DNA of 64,000 nt. Source: Streptomyces aurantiogriseus. Its GTDB lineage: Bacteria > Actinomycetota > Actinomycetes > Streptomycetales > Streptomycetaceae. A model generated the notes under the pieces. The model made no database searches. It saw only the letters and a list, made by a program, of their open reading frames with translations, and had not been told where the DNA came from. This document shows, piece after piece, positions 35,283 through 43,615 of this stretch; the first letter of the stretch is position 1; every line of letters starts with the position of its first letter. The stretch spans positions 186,001-250,000 of the forward strand of contig NZ_BMSX01000003.1 in assembly GCF_014649375.1 (NCBI RefSeq), in the 5' to 3' direction. A program made the translations under genes and the position numbers.

Positions 35283-36461
35283 TCAGTACTTGCGGCCCGC
35301 GAGCGCCGGCGCCCCGTGCCGTGGCCCGTACGGCGCGTGCTCCAGCCACGAGCCGCACCACGGCACCACCGGCGCGAGCGCCGCAGCCGCGCGCTGCTTG
35401 ACCCGCACGATCCGGCGCTTGGGCCGCAGGTGGTCCAGAGCGGTCGCGGCGGCCGAGCTGTTGAACAGGGCCGCCGCACGCCGGGACGCGTCGAAGTAGG
35501 CGACCGCCTCCGCCGACCCGGCGGCGATCGCCTCCGCGGCCGCCGCCGCGTCCGCGATCCCACTGTTCATGCCGCGCGCGCCGAACGGCGGGAAGAGATG
35601 CGCCGCCTCGCCGACGAGCAGCACCCGCCGGTGCGGATCCGTGAACGAGGCCGCGACCTTGTGCAGGAAGCGGTACGTCGACACCCACAGGATCCGCTCC
35701 GCGTACCCGTCCCCGACCACCGCGGGCAGCCAGGCCCGTACGGCCTCCTCGGTGCCGTACGCCTCCCGGGTGTCGTCGTCGCGGCACTGCAGGTCGACCT
35801 GGAAGCCCCCGGTGAACGGCACCCGCATCACGCTGCGCCCGCCCACCCCCGGATGCTCGTAGTGGAAGACCCGCTCCAGCGGCAGCTCGGCGCCCGGGAC
35901 GTCGGCCACGTCGACGACGACGTGGAACCCCTCGGCGTGACTGCCCTCCATGGCGATGCCCAGGGCGTGCCGGAGGGTGGAGCGGGCGCCGTCGGCGGCG
36001 ACGGCGTACCCGGCGGTCCAGTTGCGCCCGTCCTCGCCGGTCAGTACGACACCCGTCTCCGTGACGTCCACGTCCCGCACCCGGGCGTCCCACACGAACT
36101 CCACCCCCGCCCGCTCGCAGGCGGCCCGCAGGAAGCGCTCGGTGTCGAGCTGGCGCAGGCTGGTGAAGGGCGGCGGTCCCGAGGGCGGCGGGAAGGTCCG
36201 GGAGTACACCTCACGCCCCCGGTAGAAGGTCCGCTTGGTCTGCCAGGTCCGCCCGTACGAGGCGATCTCGGCGGCGAGCCCCGGCTGCATCCCGTCGAGC
36301 AGGCCGAGGGTCTCCCGGTGCACGAACAGGGCGCGGCTGCCCGGCCGCTCGCGGTCCTCCGGGTCGGCTTCCAGCAGGACGACGTCCAGCCCGCGGGCCC
36401 GCAGCGCGAGCGCTGCCGACAGGCCCACGGGACCGGCGCCGACCACCACGACCTCGTTCAC
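35283..36461 (-). CDS. FAD-dependent aromatic monooxygenase (PHBH/MhpA-like)
   Basis: A 392-aa group A flavoprotein. It begins NEVVVVGAGPVGLSAALALR (GxGxxG), has the DG motif in YAVAADGARSTLRHALG and, near 285, RRVLLVGEAAHLFPPFGARG, where the usual GD motif (VGDAAH) reads GE. It would use NAD(P)H and O2 to hydroxylate an aromatic ring. In this operon the substrate is plausibly PABA or an activated PABA derivative, possibly giving an aminophenol. GTG 36461 overlaps the stop of the upstream ligase by 4 bp (GTGA). Confidence 0.85.
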   Translation of the reverse strand: MNEVVVVGAGPVGLSAALALRARGLDVVLLEADPEDRERPGSRALFVHRETLGLLDGMQPGLAAEIASYGRTWQTKRTFYRGREVYSRTFPPPSGPPPFTSLRQLDTERFLRAACERAGVEFVWDARVRDVDVTETGVVLTGEDGRNWTAGYAVAADGARSTLRHALGIAMEGSHAEGFHVVVDVADVPGAELPLERVFHYEHPGVGGRSVMRVPFTGGFQVDLQCRDDDTREAYGTEEAVRAWLPAVVGDGYAERILWVSTYRFLHKVAASFTDPHRRVLLVGEAAHLFPPFGARGMNSGIADAAAAAEAIAAGSAEAVAYFDASRRAAALFNSSAAATALDHLRPKRRIVRVKQRAAAALAPVVPWCGSWLEHAPYGPRHGAPALAGRKY

Positions 36462-38023
36462 GCGCGCGCACCTTCGGCCAGCATGCGGCTGATCTCCACC
36501 CGCTTCACCTTCCACGTGGCGGTCATCGGCAGCTCCTCGAACCGCCACTGCCGCGGCTCGGCCATCGCGGGCAGGTCGGCCGTGGCCTCCCGCCAGCGCT
36601 CCGGATCCAGCGGCCGTTCGCCCCGGACGCACACCACCGGCACCGGCTCCCGGTCCGCGCCGGGCACGATGACGACCTCGCGCAGCTCCTCCAGGCGGTC
36701 CATCAGCGTGTCCTCGACCTCGAGGTTGCTGTGCACGGAGTCGATCTGGTCGATCTCACGGTCGATGAGATGCAGGGCGCCCAGACGGCTCCGGTAGCCC
36801 ATGTCGCCCATCTGCCACCACTCGCCGTCGAGTTGCCGCTCGTACTGCTCCCGGGCGCCGAGGTAGGTGAGGATGCGGCCCCTGGTGCGGGCCTCGATCC
36901 GGCCGGGCGTGCCGGGCGCGGTCCGCCTGCCGTGGTCGTCGGTGACCCGGACCCGGGTGAAGCCGGGTATCCCGATCCCGACCCGGCGGCCGTCCGCGCG
37001 GGCGGCACTGCGCCGGGTGAACCACTGGAACGCCACCGGCCCCGTCTCGCTCTGCCCGTACAGCTGGATCAGCCAGGGCGAACGACGCTTCGAGGCGTCC
37101 AGCAGCCGCCGTACGGTGCGCGGATGGATCGCGTCGAAGGTGGAGCCGTAGGACCGCACCCGGGACAGCGGCGCTCCGGGAGCGTCGGCCAGCTCCTCCC
37201 ACAGCACGAACGTGTTGGGGTGGGTCTCGACGATGCCGGGCCGGTGCCGGGCCAGCAGCGGTCCCACCGAGGCCGGCTCCGGGTCGGTGATCAGCACGAG
37301 CGGACTGCCGAAGTGCAGCAGGACACCGAGCAGATGGTAGAAGCGCGAGTGCACGAAGGACATGTGCAGGGCGGCGGTCTCGCCACGGGTGGGCCAGCCC
37401 ATCGCCTGCTGCGGCACCAGCCGGTTCCACATGCTGTTCGCGCAGTGCACGGCCAGCTTGGGAACACCGGTGGTGCCCGAGCTGTGGGTGATCAGGGAGG
37501 GCTCGCGGGGGTGCAGCCGGACGGGCGCCGGCGGTTCGGCGCCGGCGTACTTCTCCAGGGAGACGGCTCCGGGTGCGTTGTCCACGGACAGCGTCCCCCG
37601 TACGAGCGCGGCGACGTCGACGTCCTGCAGCGGGCCGTCCAGCCTGGCGCGGTCGGTGATCAGCCAGGGCCGGCTGAGCCGCCCGAGCAACTGCCCGACG
37701 ACCGGGCCGGCCAGGGCGGGCGACAGCAGCACCGGCACGGCGCCGACACGGGACACGGCACAGGCCAGCAGCATGATGTCGACGTTGTCCGTCTTGTGGA
37801 CGACCACCTGTTCCGAGGGCCGTACCCCGGCCTCCCACAGGCGGCCGGACAGGTCCTCGACCAGGTCCGCCAGCTCGGGGTAACCGAGATCGACGCCGAG
37901 CGCGGGGGCGACGTCCAGCGGGCGGTCCAGGGTGACCGGAACGGAGCCGTGACGGTCGGCCGCCTGGCGGAACACCGGGCCGAGATAGAACGCGCGGTCG
38001 CTGAAGAGGGACTGCTGGGGCAT
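36458..38023 (-). CDS. Adenylate-forming enzyme (acyl-CoA synthetase/AMP ligase), second in the PABA operon
   Basis: A 521-aa ANL-superfamily enzyme. The phosphate loop is THSSGTTGVPKLAVH, followed by LIQLYGQSETGPVAFQWF, WWQMGDMGYRSRLG (Asp that binds ribose; the usual Y/W-x-T-G-D is W-W-Q-M-G-D) and RSRLGALHLIDREIDQIDSV. The C-terminal catalytic Lys is present in MTATWKVKRVEISRM. It is more distant from characterised CoA ligases than the next enzyme and could instead load a carrier protein or form an amide or ester. ATG 38023 has an ideal AAAGGAG ribosome site. It lies 23 bp downstream of the benzoate-CoA-ligase-like gene. Confidence 0.85.
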   Translation of the reverse strand: MPQQSLFSDRAFYLGPVFRQAADRHGSVPVTLDRPLDVAPALGVDLGYPELADLVEDLSGRLWEAGVRPSEQVVVHKTDNVDIMLLACAVSRVGAVPVLLSPALAGPVVGQLLGRLSRPWLITDRARLDGPLQDVDVAALVRGTLSVDNAPGAVSLEKYAGAEPPAPVRLHPREPSLITHSSGTTGVPKLAVHCANSMWNRLVPQQAMGWPTRGETAALHMSFVHSRFYHLLGVLLHFGSPLVLITDPEPASVGPLLARHRPGIVETHPNTFVLWEELADAPGAPLSRVRSYGSTFDAIHPRTVRRLLDASKRRSPWLIQLYGQSETGPVAFQWFTRRSAARADGRRVGIGIPGFTRVRVTDDHGRRTAPGTPGRIEARTRGRILTYLGAREQYERQLDGEWWQMGDMGYRSRLGALHLIDREIDQIDSVHSNLEVEDTLMDRLEELREVVIVPGADREPVPVVCVRGERPLDPERWREATADLPAMAEPRQWRFEELPMTATWKVKRVEISRMLAEGARA

Positions 38024-38046
38024 GGGACCGCTCCTTTCTGTAGGGC

Positions 38047-39678
38047 TCACCACGCGCCCCGGCGGACCAGGTGGCGGCGGAGCTTTCCGGTGGGGGTCCG
38101 CGGCAGCGACGTCACGAAGCTGACGCTGCGGGGGACCTTGAAGGCGGCGAGACGGTCGCGGGCCAGGCCGAGGAGTTCGTCCTGCAGGCGGGCCGCCGGC
38201 TGGGCCACGGGTACGACGAAGGCGCGCAGCCGGCTGGCGCCGCGTCCGTCGGTCACGGCCGCGACCGCGACCTCCTTCACCGCCGGGTGGGTGCGCAGCA
38301 CGGCCTCCACCTCCAGCGGGGAGACGGTGATGCCGCCGACCATCTCCATGTCGTCGCTGCGGCCGAGGTGCCGGTAGGTGCCGTCCGGTTCGCGGCAGGC
38401 CCGGTCGTGGGTGGCGAGCCAGCCGCCGACCAGGGTGCGGGCCGTCTCCTCGGGCCGGTTCAGGTAGCCGGGCGTCACCGTCGGCCCGCGCACCCACAGT
38501 TCGCCCTCCACGCCGTCCGGCACCGGGCGCCCGGCACGGTCGCGCAGTTCCACCTCGAAGCCGGGTACGGGGCGGCCGACGGTGCCCGGGTGGTTGTGGT
38601 CGACGCCGTTGGCGCAGAAGGCGTGCCCGGCCTCGGTGGAGCCGATCTGTTCGAGGACCGGCGCGCCGAGCAGCTCGCTGACCTGCCTCCCGAGCTCCAC
38701 CGGCAGCCCTTCGCCGGCCGACACCGCGGCGCGCACCGAGGCGAAGCAGGCCTCGTGCCCGCTGCCCCGGTCGGCGACCAGCGCGGCGTAGGCGGACGGC
38801 ACGGAGTAGAGCAGGGTCACCCGGTGCCGGGCGACGAGTTCGTCGACGGCGGCGGGGGTCGGCCGGCGGTCCACCAGCACGGCGGAGGAGCCGGAGAACA
38901 GTGGGAAGACGAAGGCGTTGCCGAAGCCGTAGGCGAAGTACAGCTTCGAGACCGACAGGGTCACGTCGTCGGGGGTGATCCGCAGCAGCCGCCGGCCGAT
39001 CAGGTCGTGGTACGTCTTCGGGTCGGCGTGCGTGTGCACGACCCCCTTGGGGCGGCCCGTGGTGCCGGAGGTGTACTGGATGTACAGGGGAGCGTGCGCG
39101 TCGACCTGATGGGCGTCGGCCGGCTCGGCGGTGGCACAGAGCGCGAGCAGCTGGTCGGCGCCGAGGCCCGCCCGGTCGGCGAACCTGTCCTCCAGGCCCG
39201 GTCCCGTCACGCACAGCACGGCTTCGCTGTCCTGCGCGATGAACGCGTGTTCGGCGGCGGGGAGTTCCGGGTTGACCAGCACCGCCACGGCCCCGAGACG
39301 GGCGATGCCGAGGAAGGCCGTCACCCAGGCGACCCCGTCGGGCAGCGCGAGCACCACCCGGTCACCGGGACGCACACCGTGCTCCCGCAGCACGGAGGCC
39401 GCCCGAGCCGCGAGCGTGTGCACCTCCCCGTGGGTCCAGACCCGATGCCCCTGACGAAACGCGACCCGCTCCGTCCACCCCCGCAACGCGGCCAACGCGG
39501 CGAGCCCGGCGGCGAGATTGCCGGGGGCGGCCTCCTCGGCGGTGGCCGGGCGCGCAGCCTTGGCGGCCGGCGAAGCGACCGTGACGCCCCGAGCCGTCGT
39601 GGCTCGGGGAGCGACGGAGCCGCGCGGGGCCGGTGGGGCCGTGGGCCGTGCGGCCGTGGTGGTGCGCTCGCACTTCAT
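38047..39678 (-). CDS. Benzoate/aminobenzoate-CoA ligase-like enzyme with duplicated N-terminal leader
   Basis: A 543-aa ANL enzyme. Residues ~55-543 match benzoate-CoA ligases: YTSGTTGRPKGVVHTHADP, KLYFAYGFGNAFVFPLFSG (aryl-specific core), QIGSTEAGHAFCANG, GWLATHDRACREPDGTYRHL, GRSDDMEMVGGITVSPLEVE and the C-terminal catalytic Lys in PRTPTGKLRRHLV. The first ~52 residues are a Pro/Ala/Thr-rich leader not needed for the fold, which is 33/52 identical, without gaps, to the separate peptide encoded just upstream. ATG 39678 has GGAGG at 7 nt and overlaps the peptide stop (ATGA). It probably activates PABA or a hydroxylated derivative as CoA ester. Confidence 0.88.
   Translation of the reverse strand: MKCERTTTAARPTAPPAPRGSVAPRATTARGVTVASPAAKAARPATAEEAAPGNLAAGLAALAALRGWTERVAFRQGHRVWTHGEVHTLAARAASVLREHGVRPGDRVVLALPDGVAWVTAFLGIARLGAVAVLVNPELPAAEHAFIAQDSEAVLCVTGPGLEDRFADRAGLGADQLLALCATAEPADAHQVDAHAPLYIQYTSGTTGRPKGVVHTHADPKTYHDLIGRRLLRITPDDVTLSVSKLYFAYGFGNAFVFPLFSGSSAVLVDRRPTPAAVDELVARHRVTLLYSVPSAYAALVADRGSGHEACFASVRAAVSAGEGLPVELGRQVSELLGAPVLEQIGSTEAGHAFCANGVDHNHPGTVGRPVPGFEVELRDRAGRPVPDGVEGELWVRGPTVTPGYLNRPEETARTLVGGWLATHDRACREPDGTYRHLGRSDDMEMVGGITVSPLEVEAVLRTHPAVKEVAVAAVTDGRGASRLRAFVVPVAQPAARLQDELLGLARDRLAAFKVPRSVSFVTSLPRTPTGKLRRHLVRRGAW
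39523..39678. repeat. ~156-bp tandem duplication, copy 2 (ligase leader)
   Basis: This copy encodes the ligase N-terminal leader and repeats 39675-39833 nearly head to tail. Landmarks shared by both copies are GGCTCGGGGAGCGACGGAG on the plus strand (about 39603 and 39758) and the GAGGAGGCC motif (minus strand) preceding each ATG. Confidence 0.8.
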
Positions 39679-39833
39679 CGGTCGGCCTCCTCGGCGAGGG
39701 CCTGGCGCGCAGCCTTGTCGGCCAGCGGGACGACGGTGACGCTCCGAACCGTCGTGGCTCGGGGAGCGACGGAGTCGCGCGGGGCCGGTGTGTCCGTGGG
39801 CCGTGCGTCGGTGGTGGGGTGCCGGGTGTTCAT
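39675..39833 (-). CDS. 52-residue peptide, paralogue of the adjacent ligase leader
   Basis: A small gene reading MNTRHPTTDARPTDTPAPRD at its start and ending LADKAARQALAEEADR. ATG 39833 overlaps the pabAB stop (ATGA), its own stop overlaps the ligase ATG (ATGA), and GAGGAGG lies 8 nt upstream, so it is coupled on both sides. It aligns without gaps to residues 1-52 of the ligase (33 identical), with SVAPRATT, VTV and KAAR conserved. It has no signal peptide, transmembrane helix or Cys. It may be a regulatory or docking peptide, a RiPP-like precursor, or simply a duplication by-product. The preserved frame, ribosome site and overlaps favour real translation. Confidence 0.7.
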   Translation of the reverse strand: MNTRHPTTDARPTDTPAPRDSVAPRATTVRSVTVVPLADKAARQALAEEADR

Positions 39834-42100
39834 CGCGTGGCCTCCTCAGGGGTGGCCGGGACGGGGGTGGCGTCGCTGCGGGAGCCGGACCGGGCCGGTG
39901 CGGGGACGGCGGCCCGGACACCGGGCGTGGGCTGCACGCTCCGCAGGGCCCGCATCTGGGCCGCTGTCTTCAGCAGCATCTCGTCGTACTCCGCGGCCGG
40001 ATCGGAGTCGAGGACGATCGCGCCACCGGCACCCAGGTGCAGCAGACCGTCGGCGAGGACGGCCGTGCGGATGACGACGGCCAGGTCGGCGCCGCCGCTG
40101 CACCCCAGGTAGCCGAGGGCGCCGGAGTAGACGCCGCGGGCCTCGGTCTCGAGGGAGTCGATGATCTCCAGGGTGCGCAGCTTCGGCGCGCCGGTCATCG
40201 ACCCGGCGGGGAAGCAGGCGCGGACACAGTCCACCGCGTCCGTGCCCTCGCGCAGCCGGCCCTCGACGGTGGAGACCAGCTGGTGCACGGTGGCGTACGA
40301 CTCGGTGGCCATGAGCCGGGAGACCCGCACCGTCCCGGTCCGGCAGACCCGGCCCAGGTCGTTGCGGAGCAGATCGACGATCATCAGGTTCTCCGCACGC
40401 GTCTTGGCGTCGGCCGCCAGCGCGTCCCGCAGCCGGGCGTCCTCCTCCGGGGTGTCGCCGCGCGGCGCGGTTCCCTTGATCGGCTTGGCCTCGGCGACGC
40501 CGTCCCGGGTGATCCGCAGGAAGCGCTCGGGGGAGGAACCGGCCACGTCGAGCTCCCCGAATCTCAGGAAGGCCGCGTACGGCGCGGGGTTGGCGCGGCG
40601 CAGTTCCCGGTAGAAGCCGTACGGGTCGGACGGGGCGGGCAGACGCGCGGCGTCGGTCAGGCAGATCTCGTAGCTGGTGCCCGCCCGCAGTTCCCGCTTG
40701 CAGGCCTCGATGTCCGCGAGATACGTCGCCCGGTCGCGGACCAGCCACGGCTCGGCGGCACCGAGGTCGGGCTCGGCCGGCCCCGTCTGCGGCGCCCGGT
40801 CCGGATCCGGGGACACGAAGGTGAGCTGGGCCACCGCGCTCTCGAGCCAGTCGGCCGCCTCCCTCGCGGCCTGCGGGGTGTCCTCCGCCAGGCAGACCGC
40901 GTAGGTGAGGCCCTCCTCGTGGTCCACCGCGATCAGCCGGTCGGCGAACAGCCAGCAGGCGTCCGGCGTGGTGGCCCGGTGGCGGTTGGGGGAGCCGCAG
41001 TCGGCCTTCGTCTCGTAGCCGAAGTAGCCGACGTATCCGCCGGTGAAGTCGAAGGGCAGCCCGGTGGCGTCCACCCGGCGGTTCGTCAGCTGCCGCTTGA
41101 GGTAGTCGAACACGCTCGCCGCGACCTTGCGCGGGGGCCGCCCCGCCCGCTCGATCTCACAGCGGCCGGTGTCGACGTCGTACCGGACGAACTCGGCGAG
41201 CGGGCCGCTGTCGTCGCCGAAGAAGGAGAAGCGGGAGAGCCCCCGCTCGACCCGGGAGCTGTCCAGCCAGAACGCCCGTGGCGAGGAGCCGTACATGCGG
41301 GTGAAGGCGGCCTCCGTGTCGACCGCGGTGGCGATACGGCGGGTGTGCAGACGGTAGGCCGGGCCTTCGGGGCGCCGGGGCCGCGGGACGGTCACGCCCG
41401 ACGGGGCGTCCGCGGAGCCGACGGCCGCGGGGCGGTGGACCGCGGGGCGGGGAACCGCGGGGTGGGGGATCGCGGCCGCGGACGGGGTGACGGCGGTGTT
41501 CTTCGTACGCGGCTTGCGGGCCAACTCGGCTGTGATATTACGGAAGTTGACCAGCATGCGGTGGCCGTGGTCGGTGAGGACGGACTCCGGATGGAACTGC
41601 AGTCCCCACAGGGGCCGGCTGCGGTGCCGCAGCCCCATCAGGACACCGTCCTCGGACCACGCCGTGGCCTCCAGCGTCGCGGGCAGCGGCTCGCGCACGG
41701 CGAGGGAGTGGTAGCGGACCGCGGTGAAGCCCTGGGGCACTCCCTGGAACAGGTCCCGCCCGTCGTGCCGGACCGTGGACAGGTGCCCGTGCCGCGGCTC
41801 CGGCGCCGGCCCCACCTCGGCTCCCTCGCCCAGGGCGACTCCCTGATGGCCCAGGCAGACGCCGAGCACGGGGATCGTGGCGGCCGCGAGCACCCGCGCG
41901 CTGATGCCGAAGTCCCGCGCGTCGGCCGGGTGCCCGGGACCGGGTGACACCACCACGTTGTCGAACCGGGCTAGGTCGGGAATCGCGTCGGCCGGGGTGT
42001 CATTGAGGACCACCACCGGCTCCTCGCCGTTGACCTCGGCGATCAGCTGGAACAGGTTGTACGTGTACGAATCATAATTGTCGATGAGCAGGGTCTTCAC
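39830..42100 (-). CDS. pabAB: Fused aminodeoxychorismate synthase (PabA-PabB)
   Basis: A 756-aa protein. Residues 1-~195 form a class I glutamine amidotransferase: start MKTLLIDNYDSYTYNLFQLI, catalytic Cys in VLGVCLGHQGVAL, His/Glu in WGLQFHPESVL. A ~60-residue linker leads to the chorismate-using domain (~255-725), with AKPIKGTAPRG, RAENLMIVDLLRNDLGRV and FPAGSMTGAPKLRTLEII. The PIKGT motif (Lys) marks 4-amino-4-deoxychorismate synthases; anthranilate synthases have PIAGT. A Pro/Ala-rich tail of ~30 residues ends in EEATR. PabAB fusions of this kind supply PABA for specialised metabolites such as candicidin. It lies 30 bp after the ABM gene and overlaps the 52-aa peptide gene. Confidence 0.95.
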   Translation of the reverse strand: MKTLLIDNYDSYTYNLFQLIAEVNGEEPVVVLNDTPADAIPDLARFDNVVVSPGPGHPADARDFGISARVLAAATIPVLGVCLGHQGVALGEGAEVGPAPEPRHGHLSTVRHDGRDLFQGVPQGFTAVRYHSLAVREPLPATLEATAWSEDGVLMGLRHRSRPLWGLQFHPESVLTDHGHRMLVNFRNITAELARKPRTKNTAVTPSAAAIPHPAVPRPAVHRPAAVGSADAPSGVTVPRPRRPEGPAYRLHTRRIATAVDTEAAFTRMYGSSPRAFWLDSSRVERGLSRFSFFGDDSGPLAEFVRYDVDTGRCEIERAGRPPRKVAASVFDYLKRQLTNRRVDATGLPFDFTGGYVGYFGYETKADCGSPNRHRATTPDACWLFADRLIAVDHEEGLTYAVCLAEDTPQAAREAADWLESAVAQLTFVSPDPDRAPQTGPAEPDLGAAEPWLVRDRATYLADIEACKRELRAGTSYEICLTDAARLPAPSDPYGFYRELRRANPAPYAAFLRFGELDVAGSSPERFLRITRDGVAEAKPIKGTAPRGDTPEEDARLRDALAADAKTRAENLMIVDLLRNDLGRVCRTGTVRVSRLMATESYATVHQLVSTVEGRLREGTDAVDCVRACFPAGSMTGAPKLRTLEIIDSLETEARGVYSGALGYLGCSGGADLAVVIRTAVLADGLLHLGAGGAIVLDSDPAAEYDEMLLKTAAQMRALRSVQPTPGVRAAVPAPARSGSRSDATPVPATPEEATR

Positions 42101-42130
42101 CCGCCCACCTCCCTTTGGTCGTTCTCGGGC

Positions 42131-42745
42131 CTATGCGGTCCGTCGCCTGTGGCGTCCCCGCAGCGCCTGGAGCGGCGGATACAGCCATTTCTTGAAGAAA
42201 CGCTGAAGCCGCGGCATGAGAATCCAGGTGACAAGCGCTGTCACACACAGACACAAGAGCAGCGTACGGACGAACGGATTGAGGCCGCCGAGATAGGGGA
42301 GTACGATCACATTGAACCCGAGCACCGGTGGGAACACGGCGCTCATATTCACGAACCACAACTTCCATTTCTTCGGCGGTGCGGGCGCGGCGGGTTGCGC
42401 GGTCTGGGACTCGAACCAGATCTGGGAGCCCCGCACGCTCCTGCGCCCCGTCCGCCGGGCGAGCCTCTCGACCCGGCTGTCCCACTCCATCCGGGCGGTC
42501 GAGTCCTCCCACGCCCGAGCCATGCCTTCGCTGGCGAAGCGATAGACCACATGCCACTCCGCCTCTCGGTCGACGAGGACACCACCCCCCAGGAAGCCCG
42601 GTTGCCGCGCGCTCGCGCCCAGCATGGCCCACCCCCAGGAGTGGAAGTCGGCCTCGTGGCCCGGCGCCACCTGATAGGCCAGGGTGACGGTGACGGGATT
42701 ACTGGTCACGGCGTTGAGTACGGAAGGGAACGGCCCCGCGTTCAC
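42131..42745 (-). CDS. Antibiotic biosynthesis monooxygenase (ABM)-domain protein with C-terminal membrane helices
   Basis: About 204 aa. The N-terminal ~95 residues resemble the ABM/dimeric ferredoxin-like fold (VTVTLAYQVAPGHEADFHSW, then GFLGGGVLVDREAEWHVVYR). After a basic linker come two membrane helices (FPPVLGFNVIVLPYLGG and TLLLCLCVTALVTWILM) and a strongly basic tail. GTG 42745 gives the longest product. GTG 42709 is an alternative and neither has a good ribosome site. ABM proteins include quinone-forming cofactor-independent monooxygenases and haem-degrading enzymes. It heads the PABA operon and may act on, or respond to, its product at the membrane. Confidence 0.75.
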   Translation of the reverse strand: MNAGPFPSVLNAVTSNPVTVTLAYQVAPGHEADFHSWGWAMLGASARQPGFLGGGVLVDREAEWHVVYRFASEGMARAWEDSTARMEWDSRVERLARRTGRRSVRGSQIWFESQTAQPAAPAPPKKWKLWFVNMSAVFPPVLGFNVIVLPYLGGLNPFVRTLLLCLCVTALVTWILMPRLQRFFKKWLYPPLQALRGRHRRRTA

Positions 42746-43230
42746 AGTTCGTTCAAACTTCTACGACTGTCCGAATCGTGACCCTTGGCGGCTTTTTCGA
42801 TGGACTTGGCATCTTCTGTCGAGCGATACTGCGGGTAACTTTTCCCGGAATTCCTGGAAGCGCTTGCCGGCAAGTCCGAGAAAGCCGACGATCGGCCTTC
42901 CGGACCATGGGGGATTCATGTCCGAGTGCGACCGGAATCGGCCGACGAGGGAATCGATCGGGCTCGTTCCGAGATCGAAACGGGCGCCGGAACCGCCCTC
43001 ACGGCGTGATCCGGATCAACCGAAGTGCGGCCGGCCCGGACAGGACCGACAGTGCCGAAGCCGCGTCGAAGCCGACCACCGCACCGAGGGACCACACCGT
43101 GCCGAGCGGCGCAAACGGACTGCGGACGAACGGCCGGACCAGGGGGCCGTGGACCACGCTCCCACACCCCTCTCTAGGCTGACCGCCGGAAACCAGGCAC
43201 AACCTGCAGCACACAACGGGGAGACAGAAC
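42746..43230. other. 485-bp divergent intergenic region
   Basis: This lies between the divergent PABA operon and the YgiB-like gene. I see no supported gene on either strand. It is less G+C-rich near 42750-42900 than its surroundings. A TAGGCT hexamer at 43175-43180 could be the -10 of the downstream plus-strand operon. Promoters for the PABA operon must also lie here but no convincing hexamer pair was found. Confidence 0.5.
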
Positions 43231-43590
43231 ATGGCGGACGCACGGAGGCAACTTCGCTCGGGCACGGTCGTACTCGGAAGTGTGGGCGTGCTCGCCGCGG
43301 CCCTCACCGCCTGCTCCTCCGACCCCGACAAGCGCTGCGTCGACAGCGACAGCTACACCCTCGGCAAGGGATACAAGGTCGTCTCCGACAAGAACTGCAA
43401 GTCCACGAAGACCACGACCGGCGGCGCCTGGTACTACGGCGGCAAGAAGAGCGGATCCTGGGTCAACGGCGGCTCCTTCACCAAGCCCGGCAAGGGATCC
43501 GGCGGTTCGAGCAGCAGCAGCGGCGGCAGCAGCAGCGGCGGTGTCGACCGCGGGGGCTTCGGCAGCGACGGCGGCAGCTCCGGCGGCTGA
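43231..43590 (+). CDS. Small YgiB-like lipoprotein
   Basis: A 119-aa protein. The signal peptide ends in a lipobox, AALTAC (Cys ~28). The short mature part has two further Cys (RCVDSDSY, KNCKS), then a Gly/Ser/Lys-rich tail with (SSGG)n. Its size, Cys pattern, Ser/Gly tail and position directly before a glutathionylspermidine-synthase-like gene recall the ygiB-ygiC pair of enterobacteria. Sequence similarity to YgiB itself is not strong. ATG 43231 follows GGGGAG at good spacing. It lies 25 bp upstream of the ATP-grasp gene. Confidence 0.75.
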   Translation: MADARRQLRSGTVVLGSVGVLAAALTACSSDPDKRCVDSDSYTLGKGYKVVSDKNCKSTKTTTGGAWYYGGKKSGSWVNGGSFTKPGKGSGGSSSSSGGSSSGGVDRGGFGSDGGSSGG

Positions 43591-43615
43591 CGAGGAACCC
43601 CACAGGACACGCCGT

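Noticed and set aside
39830..42100. Anthranilate synthase or PhzE-type enzyme
   Set aside because: The chorismate domain carries PIKGT, the aminodeoxychorismate-synthase signature, not PIAGT, and a PabC-like gene is in the same operon.
42887..43182. Small open frames in the divergent region 42746-43230
   Set aside because: None has a ribosome site with plausible protein composition; the region reads as non-coding.
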